DNA of 64,000 bases from Halovenus sp037080055 (GTDB lineage: Archaea; Halobacteriota; Halobacteria; Halobacteriales; Haloarculaceae): contig NZ_JBAOJI010000006.1 of assembly GCF_037080055.1 (NCBI RefSeq), positions 62,001 to 126,000 of the forward strand, given 5' to 3'. Positions 54,643-63,347 of this stretch are shown here, one piece after another. Under the pieces are notes generated by a model. The model saw only the letters and a program-made list of their open reading frames with translations. It was not told the DNA's origin and did no database searches. How positions within the stretch are numbered: the stretch's first letter is position 1; each line of letters opens with the position of its first letter. Both the position numbers and the translations under genes were made by a program.

Positions 54643-55205
54643 ACCGCCGGTTGACTTCCGCTCGCTTTGCCGCCAGTTCCGGTCAGCGCCCGTTCGAGCA
54701 GTGCGATCCGCCGACGGGTCGTCTGCCACGCCGTCACGTCTTCCCAGACTGCCGCGACCGACTGACTCGTTTCGGACGCGTACTCGGTGATCGACAGCGC
54801 GTCGGGAGAGTCGACACCGAACGTCTCGGCGAACTCCTCATCTTGCTCAGCGGCCCGTTCGAGCATCTCGACAAGCTCGTCGTCGGTGTATTCTTCTCGA
54901 AGGCGCTGGACTCGACGCCAGTCCAGATACTCCTGGTTTCGTCTGTACGTGGCTGGCGACTCTCCGACCTGTGTGACGATTCCCATCCGCTCGAACCACT
55001 CCAGATACTCCCGCGCGGCATCCACACCGTGGCCCGCTCGGTCGGCGACCTCACTGGCCGTCTGTGGGCTATCGAGCGTGAGCACCGCATCGAAAAAATC
55101 GTCCCGGGTCCGCTCGCCGCGGACGAGTTCGTCGGCTGGCGATAGCTCGAAGTCCGGTGGCTCTGCCCCCTCGTCTGCCTGTACCTCCGGGCGTGGCTCT
55201 TTCAT
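54639..55205 (-). CDS. DUF7342-like winged-helix protein, possible antitoxin or regulator
   Basis: A 188-residue acidic protein. Residues about 40-90 form a winged helix (DAVLTLDSPQTASEVADRAG, then AAREYLEWFERMGIVTQVG), followed by a helical region with YRRNQEYLDWRRVQRLREEY. No signal peptide. ATG 55205 is used rather than 55259 because an AT-rich TATA-like GGATTTATTCC lies about 25 bp above it. An inverted repeat there could be its own operator. It is coupled to the TumE-like gene. Confidence 0.78.
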   Translation of the reverse strand: MKEPRPEVQADEGAEPPDFELSPADELVRGERTRDDFFDAVLTLDSPQTASEVADRAGHGVDAAREYLEWFERMGIVTQVGESPATYRRNQEYLDWRRVQRLREEYTDDELVEMLERAAEQDEEFAETFGVDSPDALSITEYASETSQSVAAVWEDVTAWQTTRRRIALLERALTGTGGKASGSQPAV

Positions 55206-55228
55206 ACACAACGTTACGTCTCCAGACG

Positions 55229-55257
55229 GAATAAATCCTCGTACAAACGGATTATTC
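55229..55257. promoter_or_regulatory. Inverted repeat over the promoter of the toxin-antitoxin-like pair
   Basis: GAATAAATCC (55229-55238) and GGATTATTC (55249-55257) are near-perfect inverted copies separated by 10 bp. The left arm is the likely TATA element, 24 bp before the winged-helix ATG. The placement suits autoregulation by the HTH protein. Confidence 0.5.
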
Positions 55258-55322
55258 ACGATACACTACAGCTACAATCCACAGTATCGGCTCGCACTAC
55301 TCACGAAACAATCTGAATCCAC

Positions 55323-55694
55323 AAAGCCGCGAGCGTGCAGTAGCGCGCTCGCGGAACTACTGATAATCGACTTCGCCTTCCCCTTCACTGACCCACCACC
55401 TTTTTTCCGTTCGGGATGCTCGCTCCGCTCGCACCACTCACGCAAAAAATCTGGACCAAAAAAGGCCGCGAGCGTGCAGTGGCGCGCTCGCGGAACTACT
55501 GATAGTCGACTTCGCCTTCCCCTTCACCGACCCACCACCTTTTTCCCGGTCGCAGTGCTCCCTGTGGGAACCCTCCCGGCAAAAACGTGGGCGAAAAAGG
55601 CCGGACGCTCGCTATGCTCGCGTCCGGTTGAGTAACTCACCGGTGCGAGTAGTTTTACTGATAATCGACTTCGCCTTCCCCTTCACCGACCCAC
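55323..55694 (-). repeat. Three copies of the nuoI gene tail with hairpins
   Basis: The minus-strand end of nuoI, encoding WVGEGEGEVDYQ and stop (55655-55693), is repeated at 55496-55534 (WVGEGEGEVDYQ, TAG) and 55357-55395 (WVSEGEGEVDYQ, TAG). The two downstream copies lie in an approximately 88-bp direct repeat (55461-55548 and 55323-55410). Each repeat has the tail preceded by GGTGG and a run of A and followed by the hairpin CCGCGAGCG...CGCTCGCGG and a T-rich stretch. The real end is followed by CCGGACGC...GCGTCCGG. Copy 2 has a silent GAT to GAC change; copy 3 changes one Gly to Ser. No gene is supported in 55206-55654. Confidence 0.9.
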
Positions 55695-56116
55695 GCCTCC
55701 CGATCAGGCTCACGGGTCTGCACGGGGTCGATATCGTTGTACCACGGCACGTTTTTCAGTTCCTCCTTGTTGAGTGCGAACTCGTCTTTCGTGTCGGCGA
55801 CGAACTCGAAGTTCTGTGTGAGGACGATGGCCTCGACGGGACAGACTTCCTCGCAGAGTCGACAGTAGATACACTGGCCGATGTGGAGGTTGTACTGCTC
55901 GCCGTTGCGCTTGTCGTCCATCACGATCTGGATGGTATCGTTCGGACAGACGTTCTCACACTGGCGACACCAGATACAGCGCTCCTGGCTGAACTTGTGG
56001 ACGCCGCGGAAGCGCGGCGAGACTTCCGGCTCGTCTTTCGGGTAGGCGACGGTGAACGTCTCCCCGTCGAGGGCGTGTTTCATCGTCGTCGCCATTCCTT
56101 TCAGGATCCCGATCAT
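55655..56116 (-). CDS. nuoI: NADH dehydrogenase-like complex subunit I
   Basis: A 153-residue two-cluster ferredoxin subunit. ERCIWCRQCENVCPNDT (near residue 46) and GQCIYCRLCEEVCPVEA (near 80) each supply four cysteines for a [4Fe-4S] cluster. It passes electrons within the peripheral arm of complex I. It ends in an acidic EGEGEVDYQ that is copied twice downstream. It is last in the local order nuoABCDHI. The subunits that normally follow (J, K, L, M, N) are not in this window. Confidence 0.93.
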   Translation of the reverse strand: MIGILKGMATTMKHALDGETFTVAYPKDEPEVSPRFRGVHKFSQERCIWCRQCENVCPNDTIQIVMDDKRNGEQYNLHIGQCIYCRLCEEVCPVEAIVLTQNFEFVADTKDEFALNKEELKNVPWYNDIDPVQTREPDREAWVGEGEGEVDYQ

Positions 56117-56162
56117 GGCTCGATACCTCCGTCTACGGAGTCAGTCGTTGAATAGTTCACGC

Positions 56163-57212
56163 TCATGATGGGAGCACCCCCACGATGATCGCGGTGAGGA
56201 ACAGATTCGCAATCGAGAGGACGAGCATCCCCTTCCAGCCGATGGTGATCAACTGGTCGATCCGAACCCGCGGCAGCGCTGAGCGCAGCCACTGGGTGAA
56301 GAGGAACACGCCCCAGATCTTGATCAGGAACCAGATGAAGCCGGGAACGACACTCAGCGCGGCGATCGGCGCCGCCGGGCCACCGAGGAAAATCGTCGCG
56401 ATCAGCGCACCGCCGAGGAAGATGTGGACGAACTCCCCGAGGTACAGCAGGACGAAATAGACCGAGGAGTACTCGGTCTGGAACCCGGCGACAATCTCCG
56501 TCGGTGCCTCCGGAATGTCGAAGGGATTTCGCCCGACCTCTGCGACGTTCGCGATCATAAAGAGTACGAACGCGAAGGGATTGACCAGCGCGAACCACGC
56601 CGGGATGCCGAGTGCCCCGACGAGTGGTTCCTGCTGAGCGGCGACGATTTCGCTCATCTGCAGCGATCCGGCGAACAGAACGACCGACAGGCCGGTCAAG
56701 ATGAGCGGAATCTCGTAGGCGAGATTCTGCGCGACGGCGCGCAGTCCGCCGAGGAAAGAGTACTTGTTGTTCGAGGAGTAGCCTGCCATCACCAGACTGA
56801 CCGAGGCGATGGAGGCGACGGCGAAGACGAAGATCAGTCCGACCGAAGGATCCGCGAGATGGATCCCGCTGCCCATCGGGATGACCGCGAAGCCAAGCAG
56901 TGCCGAGAAGACCAGCACCACCGGCGCGATGTCCCACGCCGGGCGGTCGACGCCCTCGGGGACGATCAGTTCCTTCGAGAGCAACCGGACCGCGTCGGGG
57001 ATGATGATCCCGATGCCACCGGGGCCGAACTTGTTGACCGAGATTCGGTCGGTGAAGGCGGCCGTGATCTTTCGTTTGGCCCACGGTCCCGCAAGGGCGG
57101 CGTTGGCGAGCATGATCGTTCCGATCAGTGCCGCGCCGAGAAACGAACCGATGACGGTCCCGAGTAGCCCCTCGATGCCGAGCAGGCCGCTGATGGTGTC
57201 CGGCAGTGTCAT
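56163..57212 (-). CDS. nuoH: NADH dehydrogenase-like complex subunit H
   Basis: A 349-residue membrane subunit with about eight helices, which forms the quinone-side junction of complex I. KRKITAAFTDRISVNKFGPGGI (near 46) is the first cytoplasmic loop, and NPFDIPEAPTEIVAGFQTEYS (near 232) holds the conserved acidic residues of the quinone tunnel. The start overlaps the nuoCD stop by 4 bp. Consistent with the F420 or ferredoxin-type electron input expected where NuoEFG are absent. Confidence 0.93.
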   Translation of the reverse strand: MTLPDTISGLLGIEGLLGTVIGSFLGAALIGTIMLANAALAGPWAKRKITAAFTDRISVNKFGPGGIGIIIPDAVRLLSKELIVPEGVDRPAWDIAPVVLVFSALLGFAVIPMGSGIHLADPSVGLIFVFAVASIASVSLVMAGYSSNNKYSFLGGLRAVAQNLAYEIPLILTGLSVVLFAGSLQMSEIVAAQQEPLVGALGIPAWFALVNPFAFVLFMIANVAEVGRNPFDIPEAPTEIVAGFQTEYSSVYFVLLYLGEFVHIFLGGALIATIFLGGPAAPIAALSVVPGFIWFLIKIWGVFLFTQWLRSALPRVRIDQLITIGWKGMLVLSIANLFLTAIIVGVLPS

Positions 57213-58888
57213 CGGTCCACCTCCCCGAGGACGATGTCGAGACTACCCAGCGCCGCGACCATATCGGGGACGTACTCGCCTTCGGCCATGACTTCGAGCG
57301 ATTGGAGGTTACAGAACGCGGGACTGCGGATCTTGAACCGGGCCGGCTTGTCCGTCCCGTCTGCGCGCATGTAGATCCCGAGTTCACCTTTCGCGGCCTC
57401 GACGGCCTTGTAAATCTCCGTGTCCGGTTCGGGTTTGAGCGTCCGCGGAACGTTGGCCTGAATCTCGCGTTCCTCTTCCGGATACGCTTCGAGCGCGTCG
57501 ACACACTGTTCGATGATCCGGGCCGACTGGCGCATCTCTTCGAGTCGAACGAGCGCCCGCGAGAAGTTATCACAGCCGTCGTCGGTGATCACGTCGAAAT
57601 CGACCTCCGGATAGTAGCCGTACGGATCGTCCCGGCGCAGGTCGTAATCGATGCCCGACCCGCGTGCGACCGGTCCCGTACAGCCGTAGCTTTTGGCCTC
57701 CTCCGGTGGGAGAATGCCCGTGTCCATCACGCGCATCTGGAACAGTTCGTTCGACGAGAGCAGGTTGTGGTACTCCTCCAGGCGCTCTGGGATGTACTCA
57801 CAGAAGTCCCGTACTTTCTCGAAGTATTCATCGCGGGGTTCCGGCAGATCCCACGCTGTACCGCCCAGTCGGAGGTAGTTGAACATCAGCCGCTGGCCGG
57901 TCAGATCCTCCAAGAGGTTCTGGAGCTTCTCGCGATCGGTGATGGCGTACATGAAGATTGCCGTAAAGTCACCGTAGATGTCCAGCGCGAAGGTCCCGAC
58001 GGCGAGGAGGTGTGCGGCGATTCGGCACATCTCTGAGGACATCGTCCGCAGGATCTGTGCGTATTCGGGCACCTCGATATCGGCCATCTCTTCGGCCGTG
58101 CGGGCGTAGGCCCACTCGTTGAGGATCCCGGCCGAAATGTAGTCCCACCGGTCGGGGTAGGGCATGATCTGGTGGCGGTAGGTCGACTGCTGGCACATCT
58201 GCTCCTCACACCGATGGAGATAACCGATATCCGGATCCACGTCGACGACCTGCTCGCCGTCCAGCACGGTCTTCAGGTGGAGCACGCCGTGGGTTGCGGG
58301 GTGGTGCGGACCGATGTTGATGAACATCGTATCGGACTCGCCCGGCACCTGGGTCTTCTCCTCGACCGGGTTGGCGTGTTCTCGCAGCGGCACGACCTGC
58401 GGTTTGTTCTGGTTGTAATCCAGCCCCATCGGGTGGCCCTGCCACGTTTCGGGCAGGAGAATCCGGCGCAGGTCGGGATGGTCGTCGTACTCGATGCCGA
58501 CCAGGTCGTACGCCTCTCGTTCGTGCCAGATCGCAGTGTCGTAGACCTCCGCTCCGGTCTGGCTCAGCGGGGCATCCGACGGCGTCGGCACGATCACCGA
58601 CAGCTCTTGTGTCGGGTCCTTGTACTTCTTGAGGTGGTAGATCGATTCGTAGCGGTCCTGATACTGCTGAGCCGTGACGCAGGAACAGTGGTCGAAGCCA
58701 GCCTCACGCTTCAGCGTTGCCAGCACCGTCTCGACTTCGTCTGGACGGACGACGAAGCCCTCGGCGTGGACGTGCTGTTCGCGTTCGAGGACATGGTCGC
58801 CGAGTAAGTCGGCGAGTTCGCCGTAATCTAACTCGCCGTCGGGTGTCTCACCGAGATCGAGGTCGGCAGCGGGTTCCTGCAGGCTCAT
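57209..58888 (-). CDS. nuoCD: NADH dehydrogenase-like complex fused subunit CD
   Basis: A 559-residue fusion. Residues about 20-175 match subunit C (VIVPTPSDAPLSQTGAEVYD and ERREAYDL-type segment AIWHEREAYDLVGIEYDDHP). Residues about 185-559 match subunit D, with NIGPHHPATHGVLHL, GYLHRCEEQMCQQ and the C-terminal SLDIVLGEVDR near the quinone site. The fusion of C and D is usual in haloarchaea. It overlaps nuoB and nuoH by 4 bp on each side, a tightly coupled operon. Confidence 0.93.
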   Translation of the reverse strand: MSLQEPAADLDLGETPDGELDYGELADLLGDHVLEREQHVHAEGFVVRPDEVETVLATLKREAGFDHCSCVTAQQYQDRYESIYHLKKYKDPTQELSVIVPTPSDAPLSQTGAEVYDTAIWHEREAYDLVGIEYDDHPDLRRILLPETWQGHPMGLDYNQNKPQVVPLREHANPVEEKTQVPGESDTMFINIGPHHPATHGVLHLKTVLDGEQVVDVDPDIGYLHRCEEQMCQQSTYRHQIMPYPDRWDYISAGILNEWAYARTAEEMADIEVPEYAQILRTMSSEMCRIAAHLLAVGTFALDIYGDFTAIFMYAITDREKLQNLLEDLTGQRLMFNYLRLGGTAWDLPEPRDEYFEKVRDFCEYIPERLEEYHNLLSSNELFQMRVMDTGILPPEEAKSYGCTGPVARGSGIDYDLRRDDPYGYYPEVDFDVITDDGCDNFSRALVRLEEMRQSARIIEQCVDALEAYPEEEREIQANVPRTLKPEPDTEIYKAVEAAKGELGIYMRADGTDKPARFKIRSPAFCNLQSLEVMAEGEYVPDMVAALGSLDIVLGEVDR

Positions 58889-59595
58889 GGCGAATCAACC
58901 CAGTTGTACCGCATCACGAGGTCGTTTTCGTCGATCTCGCCGGCGAGTTCCTGGACGAGTTCGTCGCGGTCGAGATCGCCGAACTGTTCGAGTTCGTACG
59001 GCTTGACCGTCACCGGTGCGCTCTCTCCGTTGCGGATCTGCTCTTGCAGTTTGAGGACGCCGTAGACGAGCGCTTCGGGTCGCGGCGGACAGCCCGGTAC
59101 GTGGATGTCGACCGGAATGATCTCCTCGACGCCCTTGATGACGTTGTAGCCCTCTTGGAACGGCCCCCCCGAAATCGTACACGAGCCCATCGAAACGACG
59201 AATTTGGGCTCGGGCATCTGGTCGTAGACGCGTTTCATCCGCGGGCCGAACTTCGAGACGATGGTCCCCGGGACGATGATCACGTCCGCCTGTCGCGGCG
59301 AGGCCCGCGGAACGCCGGCCCCGAACCGGTCGAGGTCGTGTTTCGTCGCGTAGGTGTGCATCATCTCGATGGAACAGCAGGCGATTCCAAAGAGTAGCAT
59401 GAACATCGAGTTCCCCCGCACCCAGTTCATGAACTTGTCGAACTTGGTGAGAATGAAGGGCGTACTCCCGAAGGCCTGCCGGAGCTTCGAGTTGAACCGC
59501 TCGTCTGCCCCCGATCCCATCCGGTCGGTCTGGGTCGACTGTCCGTTCGACTGTGCCTGTTCCAGCGTGTCGTGAAGTTCCTGTTCCTTGCTCAT
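58885..59595 (-). CDS. nuoB: NADH dehydrogenase-like complex subunit B
   Basis: A 236-residue subunit that carries the N2-type [4Fe-4S] cluster. The ligands are the tandem cysteines in FGIACCSIEMMHTYA (near 72), MGSCTISGGPF (near 136) and VPGCPPRPEAL (near 168). The first 45 residues are a polar extension. ATG 59595 is used; the open frame upstream to 59994 is a shadow of nuoA. It starts 2 bp after the nuoA stop. Confidence 0.93.
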   Translation of the reverse strand: MSKEQELHDTLEQAQSNGQSTQTDRMGSGADERFNSKLRQAFGSTPFILTKFDKFMNWVRGNSMFMLLFGIACCSIEMMHTYATKHDLDRFGAGVPRASPRQADVIIVPGTIVSKFGPRMKRVYDQMPEPKFVVSMGSCTISGGPFQEGYNVIKGVEEIIPVDIHVPGCPPRPEALVYGVLKLQEQIRNGESAPVTVKPYELEQFGDLDRDELVQELAGEIDENDLVMRYNWVDSP

Positions 59596-59597
59596 GG

Positions 59598-60002
59598 TTA
59601 CTCTACCCGCTGGCGTTCGGCTCGCGCGCTGCGAACCCATTGCACTGCGCCGTTGCGCCACGCCCACGCGAGGCCGACGACGAGCAGTCCGATGAACACT
59701 GCCATCGGAACGAACGCCTGCACGAAGCCGACTTCCTCGACCGCGCCGTCGAAGATGACCGTCCACGGGACGATGAACGCGGTCTCGATGTCGAAGATGA
59801 CGAAAAGCAGTGCGACCATGTAGTACTGGATGTTGAATTTGACACGGCGACTGCTCCCCGTCGGCACCTCGCCACTCTCGTAGGTGGCGCGTTTCCCCTG
59901 TTCGGGCACGCTCGGCCGGATCAGCCACGACACGACCATCATCGACATCGGAATCGCCACTGCGACGACCGCGAGCGCCCCGATTGCGATCCAATCACTC
60001 AT
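59598..60002 (-). CDS. nuoA: NADH dehydrogenase-like complex subunit A
   Basis: A 134-residue membrane subunit with three helices. The cytoplasmic loop TYESGEVPTGSSRRVKFNIQYYMVALLFVIFDIETAF contains the conserved ESG and FDIE segments. First gene of the nuo operon. A TATA-like ACCCTTATGTG lies about 35-40 bp before the ATG (60000-60002). Confidence 0.92.
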   Translation of the reverse strand: MSDWIAIGALAVVAVAIPMSMMVVSWLIRPSVPEQGKRATYESGEVPTGSSRRVKFNIQYYMVALLFVIFDIETAFIVPWTVIFDGAVEEVGFVQAFVPMAVFIGLLVVGLAWAWRNGAVQWVRSARAERQRVE

Positions 60003-60367
60003 TCGAGTCTCTGTTGGGGAGTTTGAAGCGGGCGCACATAAGGGTTCAGTGTTTCCGTTTTCTGCCCGCCACGCGTCCCCGATTTTCCCATGAATATCCG
60101 TGATCGTTCACTCTCCGCTCGGATTCTGTCCGAATACCCGGCTTTGGCTGTCGCGGCGGAGTCCGGCAGCAAATTCGAGTAACGAGCTGTGAACCTGTGT
60201 TGCTGGAGGGCCGAAGACACTCTTCGTTTGGCCTTGTGGTGCCTTGTTCCGTCGGTGGCTCAAATCACGGTTTCACCGACCGCAATCGTTCATACTCTCG
60301 TTCTCATACGCCCCGTCGATCCGTGCCGACCGACGCCATTTTCACAGGGGCACCCATAGCCCGTGGT
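60003..60367. other. Intergenic region between divergent nuoA and SWIM genes
   Basis: 365 bp. It contains the TATA-like element for nuoA at about 60038-60047. I see no convincing gene; a plus-strand frame from 60197 runs into the SWIM gene but its first 57 codons have no family match. No strong repeat was seen. Confidence 0.5.
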
Positions 60368-60715
60368 GTGACTGCGGTCGATGACTGGGAACGACGGCTG
60401 GCCGACGCGGGGACGCTCACTCCCGAGGCTGTCGACCAGATCATGCAACTGCACGGCGACCGCGGCGACCGAGCCATCGAGGCCGTCTCCGAGAATCGTG
60501 TCAAAGAGTACCGCGATTTTACCGTCGTCGTCGGCCGCGCCGAGGAGTACATCGTCGAAGACGACGGCTGTGACTGCAAGGACGCGGAGTACAACCTCGA
60601 TCCCGACGATCCCGAGGAACTTTGCTGGCACGCCATCGCCGTCAGGATCGCTCGCGCCATCGGCGAAACCGACGAACACGACATGTGGTACTCGGACGTT
60701 CGCGAGTTTCTCTGA
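60368..60715 (+). CDS. SWIM zinc-finger protein (115 aa)
   Basis: A 115-residue protein starting at GTG. The zinc motif is GCDCKDAEYNL (C-x-C, near residue 73) followed after about 20 residues by LCWHAIAV (C-x-H), the SWIM signature. SWIM domains bind DNA, RNA or protein partners. A short helical N-terminus (DDWERRLADAGTLTPEAVDQIM) precedes the strands EYRDFTVVVGRAEEYIV. GTG 60368 is used instead of the longer frame from 60197, whose extra residues look non-coding. Confidence 0.8.
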   Translation: MTAVDDWERRLADAGTLTPEAVDQIMQLHGDRGDRAIEAVSENRVKEYRDFTVVVGRAEEYIVEDDGCDCKDAEYNLDPDDPEELCWHAIAVRIARAIGETDEHDMWYSDVREFL

Positions 60716-60760
60716 GTCCGAACGGAGTCGCTTATGGACATTCGACCCAAACCGTGAGCT

Positions 60761-61093
60761 ATGGCTGCCGAAGCTGGCGAGGGTGAGTCCGCGGATGGGC
60801 CAATCTGCCCGGAGTGTGGCGAGGAGATAATCGAGGGCAGCGACAAGTGTTACAATTGCGGTGCCGCCGTCGACTCCGGTGAGGGTATCTCTCTGGCGAT
60901 GTGGGAGTACGGCGGTGGACTCATCGCCGCCTTCGGCTTCTTTCTGACGCCGATTCTCACCGCGCTACCGGCGCTGTACTGCGCCTACCGCATCTACGAC
61001 CGAAAACCGACCTCTACGTACGGGATTCTCGCAGTCGTTCTCGGGACGGCCATCTTCTGGATCATCCTGCCGACTGTGATCCTCCCTGGCTGA
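60761..61093 (+). CDS. Zinc-ribbon membrane protein
   Basis: A 110-residue protein: an acidic start, a zinc ribbon (ICPECGEEIIEGSDKCYNCG, near 15-35) and two hydrophobic helices (about 50-72 and 86-107). The ribbon would face the cytoplasm. The stop ends 2 bp from the convergent CBS gene. Function unknown. Confidence 0.78.
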   Translation: MAAEAGEGESADGPICPECGEEIIEGSDKCYNCGAAVDSGEGISLAMWEYGGGLIAAFGFFLTPILTALPALYCAYRIYDRKPTSTYGILAVVLGTAIFWIILPTVILPG

Positions 61094-61094
61094 C

Positions 61095-61508
61095 TCAATC
61101 TGTCGCAAAGACGTTGATGATCTCCTCCAGTTCCGGTGCGGCCTGATCGACCAGATCAGTCGTCGTCACGATCCCGACGTATTCCTCGCCCTCAGTGACG
61201 AGGAGTTTCTTGATGTCGTGTTCAGTCATCAACTCTGCAGCATCCAGTAAATCCGCCTTTGCCTCCACGGTGACGACCGGACTGCTTCTGAGTTCCGCAA
61301 CGGTTGCCGTTTCGGGATTACGTCCCTCCTTGACTGCTCGAACGATATCGGTGTCGGTGAGGATCCCATCTGGCGTTCCCCGAACGAGGATAGAACCGAT
61401 CCGCTCCTCACAGAGTATACGGGCGGCCTCCGTCGCCGGCACTGTCCCCGCCGTCTCCCGAACCGGCGTCGACATCACCTCCCGGACTGGTATGTCTTCC
61501 CAATCCAT
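61095..61508 (-). CDS. CBS-pair protein
   Basis: A 137-residue protein consisting of two CBS domains: VREVMSTPVRETAGTVPATEA with GILTDTDIVRAV (residues about 5-62), then VAELRSSPVVTVEAKADLLD with YVGIVTTTDLV (about 70-130). CBS pairs bind adenosine nucleotides and act as sensors. ATG 61508 is preferred; a TATA-like AGATTATATGCC begins about 30 bp upstream and longer starts at 61535 or 61559 would overlap it. Confidence 0.85.
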   Translation of the reverse strand: MDWEDIPVREVMSTPVRETAGTVPATEAARILCEERIGSILVRGTPDGILTDTDIVRAVKEGRNPETATVAELRSSPVVTVEAKADLLDAAELMTEHDIKKLLVTEGEEYVGIVTTTDLVDQAAPELEEIINVFATD

Positions 61509-61799
61509 GACACGTATTTGTTGGGAGTACGGCATATAATCTCTTTTCACGTTTCTCACCCAACTGGGCCCGATGGTGCGCAGTCGTTGCCTCCTATCTC
61601 TCTACGATGAATATAATCAAACCAATATTAGGAATTAATGGCCATACATCCAAAAGAATTTAATAGTATTGTCGACTTCACAGTGATATGGCGCGAAATA
61701 CTGACCGAAGTTGGCTCGCTCCCCACACCGAATACGCCCGGACGCACCGTTCGACCGAACCCGAGTGCGACGACGAGGAGTCACGGACCTGATTCACAG

Positions 61800-61991
61800 A
61801 TGTCGATACAGGAACAGCCAGCAGTAGACGAACAGCTCGATGCCGAACCGGAGTTCGAGCTCGAATGTCTGTTCGACGATATGGAGGAACCGACGGAACT
61901 GACAATCTTCACGCCGGAGGGAAGCGCAACGGTCTCCGAGTGGATCACCATCGACCGCCCGAGTGCGGTGTCGGTGACAGAGATCCGCTGA
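61800..61991 (+). CDS. DUF7511-like small protein
   Basis: A 63-residue acidic protein with ELECLFDDMEEPTELTIFTP and SEWITIDRPSAVSVTEIR. This ending resembles the haloarchaeal DUF7511 pattern (W-I-T...S...E-x-R). The frame is open from an ATG at 61638, but that part overlaps an AT-rich stretch (61600-61690) with TATA-like sequences, so ATG 61800 is the safer start. Function unknown. The interval 61560-61799 otherwise looks non-coding and AT-rich. Confidence 0.6.
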   Translation: MSIQEQPAVDEQLDAEPEFELECLFDDMEEPTELTIFTPEGSATVSEWITIDRPSAVSVTEIR

Positions 61992-62056
61992 GGCTACTCT
62001 GTCTGCAGCAGTCCGGAACGGATGGTTTCAAGTCCGACCGGCGGATACTCCGGAGT

Positions 62057-63310
62057 ATGAACGAAGGCGATAGGGTTCACGTCGAACGCGGCAGCCAGGA
62101 GTTCGAGGGTGTGCTGCTGCCCTCCTCGACGCCCGAGCAACTGGTCGTGAAGCTTGAAAGTGGGTACAACGTCGGCATCGACCGCGAGGACGCGACAGTC
62201 GAAGTCCTCGAATCCGATGTCTACGACGTCGAGAGCGCACAGGACGAAGACGGCCAGTCAAGCATCGAGTTCGAGGAGGATCTGCCGACGGTTTCGCTCA
62301 TCTCGACCGGCGGCACCATCGCCTCGACGGTCGATTACCGGACCGGTGCGGTGACCGCCCAGTTCGACGCCGAGGACGTGCTGCGAGCAGTCCCGGATCT
62401 GGCTGGCCGGGCGAACTACCGCGGCCGCGTCGTCGCGAACATCCTCTCGGAGAACATGACGCCGGACGTCTGGCAGGATCTGGCCCACGCGATTCACGAG
62501 GAAATCGAGGCCGGCGCGGACGGCGTCGTCGTGATGCACGGGACGGACACGATGCAGTTTTCTGCCAGCGCCATGGCCTTCATGCTCGATACCCCGGTCC
62601 CTATCGTCTTCACCGGCAGCCAGCGCTCGGCTGACCGACCCTCCTCCGATAACGTGATGAACGCGGTCTGTGCGGTCGAGGCAGCGAAAAGCGACTGCGC
62701 CGAAGTGCTGATCTGCATGCACGCGAGCCAGTCCGACGATCACTGCGCCTTGCACCGCGGCACGCGCGCACGGAAGAATCACACCTCCCGGCGCGATGCC
62801 TTCGAGACGATTGGACAGCGACCGCTCGGCACCGTCGAGTACGGTGCCGGCGACACCGAGGTTACGTTCCGCCGTGAGTACCAGCAACGCGACGACGCCG
62901 ACCTCGATATCGCGCCCGAACTGGAAACCGAGGTCGACCTCGTCAAGTTCACGCCCGGCACCGACCCGTCGCTGCTCGACGCCGTCACAGACAGCGCCGG
63001 TCTCGTCATCGAGGGCACGGGGCTGGGCCACGTGAACACGTCCTGGATCGACAACATCGAAGAACTCACTGACTCCGGCACCGACATCGTCATGACCAGC
63101 CAGTGTCTCGACGGCCGCGTCTGTGACCGGGTCTACGACACCGGCCGTGATCTGCTCGACGCCGGCGTCGTCGAGGGCGAAGATATGCTCCCTGGCACCG
63201 CGAAAGTCAAACTCATGTGGGCGCTGGCAAACGCAGAATCCATCGCCGAGACGATGCGCACGCCGATTGCCGGCGAGATTACCGAGCGCTCCGTCTCCGA
63301 TCCGGAGTAG
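62057..63310 (+). CDS. gatD: Glu-tRNA(Gln) amidotransferase subunit D
   Basis: A 417-residue archaeal amidotransferase subunit, which frees ammonia from Asn or Gln for GatE to convert Glu-tRNA(Gln). An N-terminal SH3-like domain (about 1-70) precedes the L-asparaginase-like core. Catalytic residues: Thr in STGGTIAS (near residue 92), the Thr-Asp of MHGTDTMQ (near 168) and Lys in RARKNHTSRRDAF (near 245). ATG 62057 fits the family start. Together with GluRS in this window it supports indirect Gln-tRNA synthesis. Confidence 0.93.
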   Translation: MNEGDRVHVERGSQEFEGVLLPSSTPEQLVVKLESGYNVGIDREDATVEVLESDVYDVESAQDEDGQSSIEFEEDLPTVSLISTGGTIASTVDYRTGAVTAQFDAEDVLRAVPDLAGRANYRGRVVANILSENMTPDVWQDLAHAIHEEIEAGADGVVVMHGTDTMQFSASAMAFMLDTPVPIVFTGSQRSADRPSSDNVMNAVCAVEAAKSDCAEVLICMHASQSDDHCALHRGTRARKNHTSRRDAFETIGQRPLGTVEYGAGDTEVTFRREYQQRDDADLDIAPELETEVDLVKFTPGTDPSLLDAVTDSAGLVIEGTGLGHVNTSWIDNIEELTDSGTDIVMTSQCLDGRVCDRVYDTGRDLLDAGVVEGEDMLPGTAKVKLMWALANAESIAETMRTPIAGEITERSVSDPE

Positions 63311-63347
63311 CACGAACGCTCTTTACTTCTCAGTCCAACGTCGCACT

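Noticed and set aside
55323..55694. CRISPR array
   Set aside because: Only three units, unequal spacing, repeats that contain a coding tail, and no cas genes.
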